Shown here: piece by piece, positions 59,091 through 64,000 of the stretch
How the letters are laid out: every line of letters begins with the position of its first letter
How positions within the stretch are numbered: position 1 is the stretch's first letter
Source of the DNA: an uncultured Vicinamibacterales bacterium
Lineage (GTDB): Bacteria; Acidobacteriota; Vicinamibacteria; Vicinamibacterales; UBA8438
NCBI GenBank assembly: GCA_958295905.1
Contig: OY282382.1
Location: 1,760,001-1,824,000 of the forward strand
Direction: 5' to 3'
DNA length: 64,000 bases
The notes under the pieces: model-generated
Database searches by the model: none
What the model was told of the DNA's origin: nothing
The model's input: the letters and a program-made list of their open reading frames with translations, nothing else
Made by a program: the position numbers and the translations under genes

Positions 59091-61658
59091 ATGACGCGGC
59101 GTCACCCGCTGCCCGTAATTCTGCTTGGCTCTCTGGTCGCCGCGCCCGCCGCCGCCCGGCCGCCCGCGGCGAAAGCCGCCGCTGCCTTCGAGGGGCGATG
59201 CATCCCGCCGGACGGTGTTGTTCGCCGGTTGCCCATGCCCGATCGGCGCCCTCCTCACGCCTTGCCGGGCGCGGGGGTTTCATGGCCCGCGAATGCGCTT
59301 CAGCCCGCCGGCGCCCCCGCCGCTCCCGGTGCGGCGCGGGGTTCCGCCGCGGGCGGCCAGGCGCCGGTGGCGGTGACCGGCGGCGCCACCGATGCGTCCG
59401 GCGGCGTGCTGCCGGGCGTGACCATCGAGGCGCTGCGCGGCCTCCGCGTAGTGTCGGCCGCGACCACCGGGGACGACGGGCGGTACCGCCTGGACCTGCC
59501 CGGGGAGGGGCGCTATCGGGTGACGGCCCGACTCGACGGATTCGCCGCCGCCGCGACCGATCTGACCGCGGACGCGGGGGCCGGGGCGACCGCCGACTTC
59601 CGGCTCGACGTCGCCCCGCTGAGGGACACCGTGGTCGTCACCGCGTCACGCACCGCCGAGAGCCGCGCATCGGTCATGGCGTCGCACTCGATCTTCACCG
59701 CGGAGGACATCGAAACGCTCGGAAGCCATTCGGTCGCCGACGTCCTGCGCTACGTGCCCGGCCTGAACGTCGAGTCGACCGGCCGGGAGGGCGAGGTCGC
59801 GTCGGTCTTCGCGCGCGGCGGCGAATCCGACTACAACCACGTGCTGATCGACGGCGTGCGCGTGAACGCCGACGGCGGCGGCTACGACTTCGGCCGCGTC
59901 TCGGCCGCCGAGATCGAACGGGTCGAGGTGGTGCGGGGCGCCCAGTCCGCGCTCTACGGCTCGGACGCGATCGGCGCCGTCATCCAGATCTTCACCAGGC
60001 GGGGAACCCCCGACCGCGGCCCCAGGATGTCGGGGGCCTTCGAGGGCGGCTCGTTCGGCGCCACCCGAGGAGACCTGCGCTTGCTCGGCGGGGCCGGCGG
60101 GCGCGTCGACTACCAGCTCGGCGTCGCCCACCGCGGGACCGACGGCGCGTTCGGGAACCGCCTGCCCGAGCCCGACCGCTTCGACCAGCGGTCGATCAAC
60201 GGCAACGTCGGCGCCATCCTCGGCGACAGCACCCGGCTGCGCACCGGTTTCCGCTACAGCGACGCCCGCGGCAACTCGGTCGGTCCGATTACCTACGCGC
60301 CGGGCGACACCGGCACCGGCTACGACACCGACGACCTGACCTGGCACGTCGATTTCGACCAGAGCCTCTCCCCGCGCGTCGACCATTCGGCGACGGTCAG
60401 CTACTTCCGGTCCGGACGCGAGTCCGCGGACACCGTCGGCGATCCCCGGTACCGCATCTTCGCGCTTCTCGAAGGCGAGCCCGGCGCCCTCTATCCGGCC
60501 GGTCCGCGGCTCGTGCGGCTACTCGACGAACCGGCCTTCGACGCCCTGATGGCCGACCCCGCGGGTCTCGGCGCCGGTCAGTTCCTCGCGCGCACCGGCC
60601 CCTACGGCGGGTTCGACCATCCCTTCGAGCACGAGGCGCGGCTGCGGCGGCCCGCGGTGCGCTACCAGCTCAACGCGGCCTGGCTCGACGACCAGGTGCT
60701 GAGCGCCGGCTACGGCTACTACCGCGAGACCAACGCCCTCGACGCGCGGCAGACGGTGGAGAACCACGCTTATTTCCTGCAGCAGCAGTTCAACGTCGCC
60801 GACGCGTGGTTCGTCACCGGGGGGGCGCGGGTCGACGACAACGCCCACTACGGCGCCGCGATCAATCCGAAGCTGTCCGCGGGCGGCTATCCCCTGCCGT
60901 TCCGGGAGGGCGCGCTCTCGTCGATCAAGGTGTCGGCCAACGTCGGGCGCGGCATCAAGAACCCCAACTTCCCGCAGCTCTACGGTTCGGCGTGGGAAGA
61001 CGGCGACCTGTCCCTGCTGCCCGAGCAGGCGCTCACCGTCGACGCGGGGGCCGAGCTGACCTTCGACGACCAGCGTTGGCTCGCGCGTTTCACTTGGTTC
61101 AGCAACGACTACGAGAACCAGATCGCCTGGTCGCCCTCGCCCGGCTACGGGGGCGACGGCGTCGCCGACTACGTCAACATCGACGGGTCGCGGGCGGACG
61201 GCATCGAACTCGAGCTCGGCATGCAGCGGCCGGCCGGCGGGCTGACCGCGGGCGCCTCCTACGCCCTGGTGGACACCGAGGTGGTGACCAGCGCGAGCGC
61301 CGGCGAGCACTTCCGGCCCGGCCAGCCGCTCCTGCGCCGGCCGCGGCACTCGGGCAACGTGCGCGTCGGCTATGCGCGGGGGCGCGGCAGCCTGCACGTG
61401 GCCATGCGGGTCACCGGCGACCGGCACGACAGCGCATTCCTCGGGCTGCAGCGCGCCTCGGACGGCCGCGGGGTGGACATCACCGTCAACCCCGGCTACA
61501 CGCTGGTCACGGCCGGCGGGCAGTTCCGGGTCCGGCCCGAGCTGACGCTGTTCCTGCGGATCGACAACCTGACGGACGCGGTGTACGACAGCGCGCTCGG
61601 GTATCCGGGCCTGCCGCGCGCGTTCGCCGCCGGCGGACGCTTCAACTTCGGCGGCTGA
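59091..61658 (+). CDS. TonB-dependent receptor, BtuB-like
   Basis: An 855-residue outer-membrane receptor. A signal peptide (HPLPVILLGSLVAAPAAA) is followed by an unusual ~50-residue low-complexity insert, then a CarboxypepD_reg-like domain (GGVLPGVTIEALRGLRVVSA), the plug (VADVLRYVPGLNVESTGREG, VASVFARGGESDYNHVLIDG, YGSDAIGAVIQIF) and a barrel ending RAFAAGGRFNFGG. The plug resembles BtuB-type receptors. AACGGAAAGGAACAG precedes the ATG. The insert is encoded by interspersed repeat family A. It is followed by a PQQ dehydrogenase. Confidence 0.9.
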   Translation: MTRRHPLPVILLGSLVAAPAAARPPAAKAAAAFEGRCIPPDGVVRRLPMPDRRPPHALPGAGVSWPANALQPAGAPAAPGAARGSAAGGQAPVAVTGGATDASGGVLPGVTIEALRGLRVVSAATTGDDGRYRLDLPGEGRYRVTARLDGFAAAATDLTADAGAGATADFRLDVAPLRDTVVVTASRTAESRASVMASHSIFTAEDIETLGSHSVADVLRYVPGLNVESTGREGEVASVFARGGESDYNHVLIDGVRVNADGGGYDFGRVSAAEIERVEVVRGAQSALYGSDAIGAVIQIFTRRGTPDRGPRMSGAFEGGSFGATRGDLRLLGGAGGRVDYQLGVAHRGTDGAFGNRLPEPDRFDQRSINGNVGAILGDSTRLRTGFRYSDARGNSVGPITYAPGDTGTGYDTDDLTWHVDFDQSLSPRVDHSATVSYFRSGRESADTVGDPRYRIFALLEGEPGALYPAGPRLVRLLDEPAFDALMADPAGLGAGQFLARTGPYGGFDHPFEHEARLRRPAVRYQLNAAWLDDQVLSAGYGYYRETNALDARQTVENHAYFLQQQFNVADAWFVTGGARVDDNAHYGAAINPKLSAGGYPLPFREGALSSIKVSANVGRGIKNPNFPQLYGSAWEDGDLSLLPEQALTVDAGAELTFDDQRWLARFTWFSNDYENQIAWSPSPGYGGDGVADYVNIDGSRADGIELELGMQRPAGGLTAGASYALVDTEVVTSASAGEHFRPGQPLLRRPRHSGNVRVGYARGRGSLHVAMRVTGDRHDSAFLGLQRASDGRGVDITVNPGYTLVTAGGQFRVRPELTLFLRIDNLTDAVYDSALGYPGLPRAFAAGGRFNFGG
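59165..59250 (-). repeat. Interspersed repeat family A inside the TonB receptor gene
   Basis: The reverse complement of this segment matches 6983-7068 closely (GGCGGGATGCATCGC, CTCGAAGGCAGCGG, GAACAAC). It lies within the receptor reading frame just after the signal peptide and adds residues about 25-55 (AAKAAAAFEGRCIPPDG...) without breaking the frame. Confidence 0.75.
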
Positions 61659-61834
61659 GCGCACGCGCGGCGGGCGCGGCTCCCGCCGGGCGTGTCCGCC
61701 CCGACGCGCTGCGCGGCGCCGGTCTTGACGCGGCGGTGGCTGCCGCGTACGGTTGGTCGGGGGACATCTCCGACGACGGGGTTCTTTCGCGGGTTGCCGG
61801 CGCTGAACGGCGGCGGGCGGTGAAGGAGGCGGTG

Positions 61835-63910
61835 ATGCGGTGCGGTCCGTTGACGGCTGAAGGGCGCCCGTGCCTGACAAGGCGCGGGGAGGGCGCATAT
61901 TCGGCATACGCGACCGACCTGCGCCGCCGCGGGGCCGCCCTCATGGTCGGGCTGGCCCTTGCCGCCGCGCCTTCGGCGGGGCAGGAATCCGTCCCCCTGA
62001 CCACGGCGGACGGCGAGTGGCCGAGCTACGGCGGCGACGCCGGGCACACGCGGTACTCGCCGCTCGACCGCATCGACGCGGCGAACTTCGGAGACCTGGA
62101 GATCGCGTGGCGGTTCCGCACCGACAACCTCGGGCCGGGGCCGGAGTTCAAGCTCGAGGGCACCCCCCTGATGGCGGGGGGGCGGCTGTACGCCACCGCG
62201 GGCACGCGGCGTGCGGTGGTGGCCCTCGACCCCGTCACCGGCGAGCTGCTGTGGATGCACGCCGAGCGCGAGGGGGCGCGGGGGGACGCGGCGCCCCGCC
62301 GGCTGTCGGGCCGGGGCCTCGCGTACTGGACCGACGGGACCGAGGCGCGCGTCCTCTACGTGACTCTCGGCTTCCGCCTCGTGGCCCTCGACGCGGCGAC
62401 CGGCCGCCCCGTCCCCGGCTTCGGCGACGGCGGCCGGGTGGACCTGAAGGCGGCCGCGGTGGTCGGCGAAGGCCGGCGCATCGACCCCGTCACCGGCGGG
62501 ATCGGGCTGCACGCCACCCCGACGGTGGCCCGCGACGTGGTCGTCGTGGGCGGCACTTTCGCCGACGCCCCCGCCCCCCGGACCCACAACAACACCAAGG
62601 GACTGGTGCAGGCGTTCGACGTCCGGACCGGCCGGCGCCTGTGGACGTTCGACACCATCCCCGGCCCCGGCGAGCCCGGGGTCGAGACGTGGCTGAACGA
62701 TTCGTGGGGCGTCAACGGGAACAACGGCGTGTGGACCCAGATCTCCGCCGACCCCGAGCTGGGCATCGCCTACCTGCCGGTGGAGACGCCGTCGGGCGAC
62801 TACTACGGCGGCCATCGGCCGGGGGACAACCTGTTCGGCGAGAGCCTCGTCGCCGTCGACCTGCTGACGGGCGGGCGGCTCTGGCACTTCCAGCTCGTGC
62901 ACCACCCGATCTGGGGCTTCGACATGGCCAGCCCCCCGATTCTCGCCGACATCACGGTGGACGGGCGGCCGGTCAAGGCGATCGCGCAGCCGGGCAAGCA
63001 GGCGTTCCTCTACCTTTTTGACCGGGTGACGGGCGAGCCGGTGTGGCCGATCGAGGAGCGGCCGGTGCCCGCGGGCGACGTGCCCGGCGAGTGGTACGCG
63101 CCGACCCAGCCGTTCCCGACGAAGCCGCCCCCCTACGACCGCCAGGGCTCGTCCATCGACGACCTCATCGATTTCACCCCCGAGCTGCGGGCCGAGGCGG
63201 TGGAGCTGGTGTCGCGCTACCGGCTGGGGCCCCTCTTCACGCCGCCCGTCGTCAGCCGCCCGGACGGCCCCATCGCCACCCTCGGGCTGGGCGCGGGAAG
63301 CGGCGGCACGAACTGGCCGGGCGGCGGCTACGACCCCGAGACCCACGTGCTCTACGTGCCGTCGCGCACCGCGTTCTACTCGTGGGAGCTGATTCCGACC
63401 CCCGGCCCCGCAGTGTCGGACATGCGCTACGTCAAGGGGACCGCGAAGTACGGCGTGGGGCACGGCGGGCTGCGCGACCTGCACGTGCGCGGCCTGCCCC
63501 TGGCGAAGCCGCCCTGGGGCCGACTGTCGGCGATAGACCTCGACCGGGGCGACATCCGGTGGCAGGTCCCGCACGGGGAGACGCCGGAACGGGTGACGAA
63601 CCACCCCGCCCTCGCCGGCCTGGACCTCCCGCCGACCGGCGAGTCTTGCATCCACCTCATCGGCCCCCTCGTCACGAAGACCTTGGTGGTGATGGGCGAG
63701 TGCGGCTATCACCCCACCCCCGGGGGACGCGGGGCGCGCCTGCGGGCCTACGACAAGGCGACCGGCCGCGAGGCCGGCGCCGTCGTCATGCCCGCCCCCC
63801 AGTCGGGGTCGCCGATGACCTACCTCGCCGGCGGCCGGCAGTACATCGTCCTCGCCGTCAGCGGGCGCACCCACCCCGGCGAGTACCTGGCCTTCCGCCT
63901 GCCGGAGTGA
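61835..63910 (+). CDS. Secreted PQQ-dependent dehydrogenase, glucose dehydrogenase-like
   Basis: A 691-residue quinoprotein. The N-terminus contains a charged n-region and signal (DLRRRGAALMVGLALAAAPS), followed by PQQ-propeller blades (WPSYGGDAGHTRYSPLDRID, VVALDPVTGELLWMH, LVALDAATGRPVPGFGDGGR, QAFDVRTGRRLWTFDTIPGP, AFLYLFDRVTGEPVWPIEER). These features fit the membrane-free PQQ glucose dehydrogenase-like group. AAGGAGG precedes the ATG at 61835; an ATG at 61943 would keep a shorter signal. There is no haem motif. It follows the BtuB-like receptor by 176 bp, and the two may be co-expressed. Confidence 0.9.
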   Translation: MRCGPLTAEGRPCLTRRGEGAYSAYATDLRRRGAALMVGLALAAAPSAGQESVPLTTADGEWPSYGGDAGHTRYSPLDRIDAANFGDLEIAWRFRTDNLGPGPEFKLEGTPLMAGGRLYATAGTRRAVVALDPVTGELLWMHAEREGARGDAAPRRLSGRGLAYWTDGTEARVLYVTLGFRLVALDAATGRPVPGFGDGGRVDLKAAAVVGEGRRIDPVTGGIGLHATPTVARDVVVVGGTFADAPAPRTHNNTKGLVQAFDVRTGRRLWTFDTIPGPGEPGVETWLNDSWGVNGNNGVWTQISADPELGIAYLPVETPSGDYYGGHRPGDNLFGESLVAVDLLTGGRLWHFQLVHHPIWGFDMASPPILADITVDGRPVKAIAQPGKQAFLYLFDRVTGEPVWPIEERPVPAGDVPGEWYAPTQPFPTKPPPYDRQGSSIDDLIDFTPELRAEAVELVSRYRLGPLFTPPVVSRPDGPIATLGLGAGSGGTNWPGGGYDPETHVLYVPSRTAFYSWELIPTPGPAVSDMRYVKGTAKYGVGHGGLRDLHVRGLPLAKPPWGRLSAIDLDRGDIRWQVPHGETPERVTNHPALAGLDLPPTGESCIHLIGPLVTKTLVVMGECGYHPTPGGRGARLRAYDKATGREAGAVVMPAPQSGSPMTYLAGGRQYIVLAVSGRTHPGEYLAFRLPE

Positions 63911-64000
63911 GCCGTCCTGGTCGATACGGCTGGAGTTGAGGTCGGGCGAAGCGCCGCGCGGAAGCGGAGGCCGCGGTCGAGCCCTGCCCGCCCGGGGCGC

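Noticed and set aside
59198-63910. A 1570-codon plus-strand open frame
   Set aside because: The first 879 codons are a shadow frame of the TonB receptor; the real PQQ dehydrogenase starts at 61835 with its own ribosome binding site.

Overview
The window is high-GC DNA (apart from one lower-GC island) with genes on both strands and no tRNA, rRNA or convincing CRISPR array. The gene set points to an acidobacterium, probably of the Vicinamibacteria type. It includes TonB receptors with an N-terminal carboxypeptidase-regulatory-like domain, three secreted PQQ dehydrogenases, DUF1501/DUF1553 and DUF1552/DUF1592 pairs, and a PadR regulator fused operonically to a permease-prefix membrane protein. 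This placement is inferred from gene content, not from a marker gene.

Layout. 1-7.0 kb: end of an amidohydrolase, MmgE/PrpD protein, CoA-ester lyase and a DUF3516 helicase. 7.2-15.3 kb: a PQQ dehydrogenase fused to a cupredoxin, a radical SAM HemN-like protein, a large TonB receptor and small coiled-coil proteins. 15.7-21.0 kb: an AbrB/PIN toxin-antitoxin pair, SpeD with an overlapping methyltransferase, an SRPBCC protein and a double exosortase. 21.1-24.3 kb: a lower-GC island with a NACHT NTPase translationally coupled to a NYN nuclease, a likely defence module. 24.9-31.9 kb: DUF1501/PSD1 pair, a FitAB-like toxin-antitoxin pair and a VanX-like dipeptidase. 32.2-39.7 kb: an operon of NurA, HerA, SbcD/Mre11 and SbcC/Rad50 homologues, the four-part DNA-end resection set best known from archaea. 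39.9-49.8 kb: a VapBC pair, PQQ alcohol dehydrogenase, a NapC-like tetraheme cytochrome with an octaheme HAO-like cytochrome, PadR with a membrane protein, a BON protein and a secreted protein. 50.2-64 kb: DUF1552/DUF1592 pair, a complete IS element whose transposase carries a DruA-like N-terminal domain, an ankyrin protein, a BtuB-like receptor and a third PQQ dehydrogenase.

Two themes run across the window. One is repeated duplication of sequence at gene 3' ends and junctions. The other is two families of interspersed non-coding repeats, one copy of which sits inside the reading frame of a TonB receptor. The strongest candidates for undescribed biology are the NACHT/NYN pair, the tandem exosortase, the bacterial HerA-NurA-Mre11-Rad50 operon and the DruA-transposase fusion.
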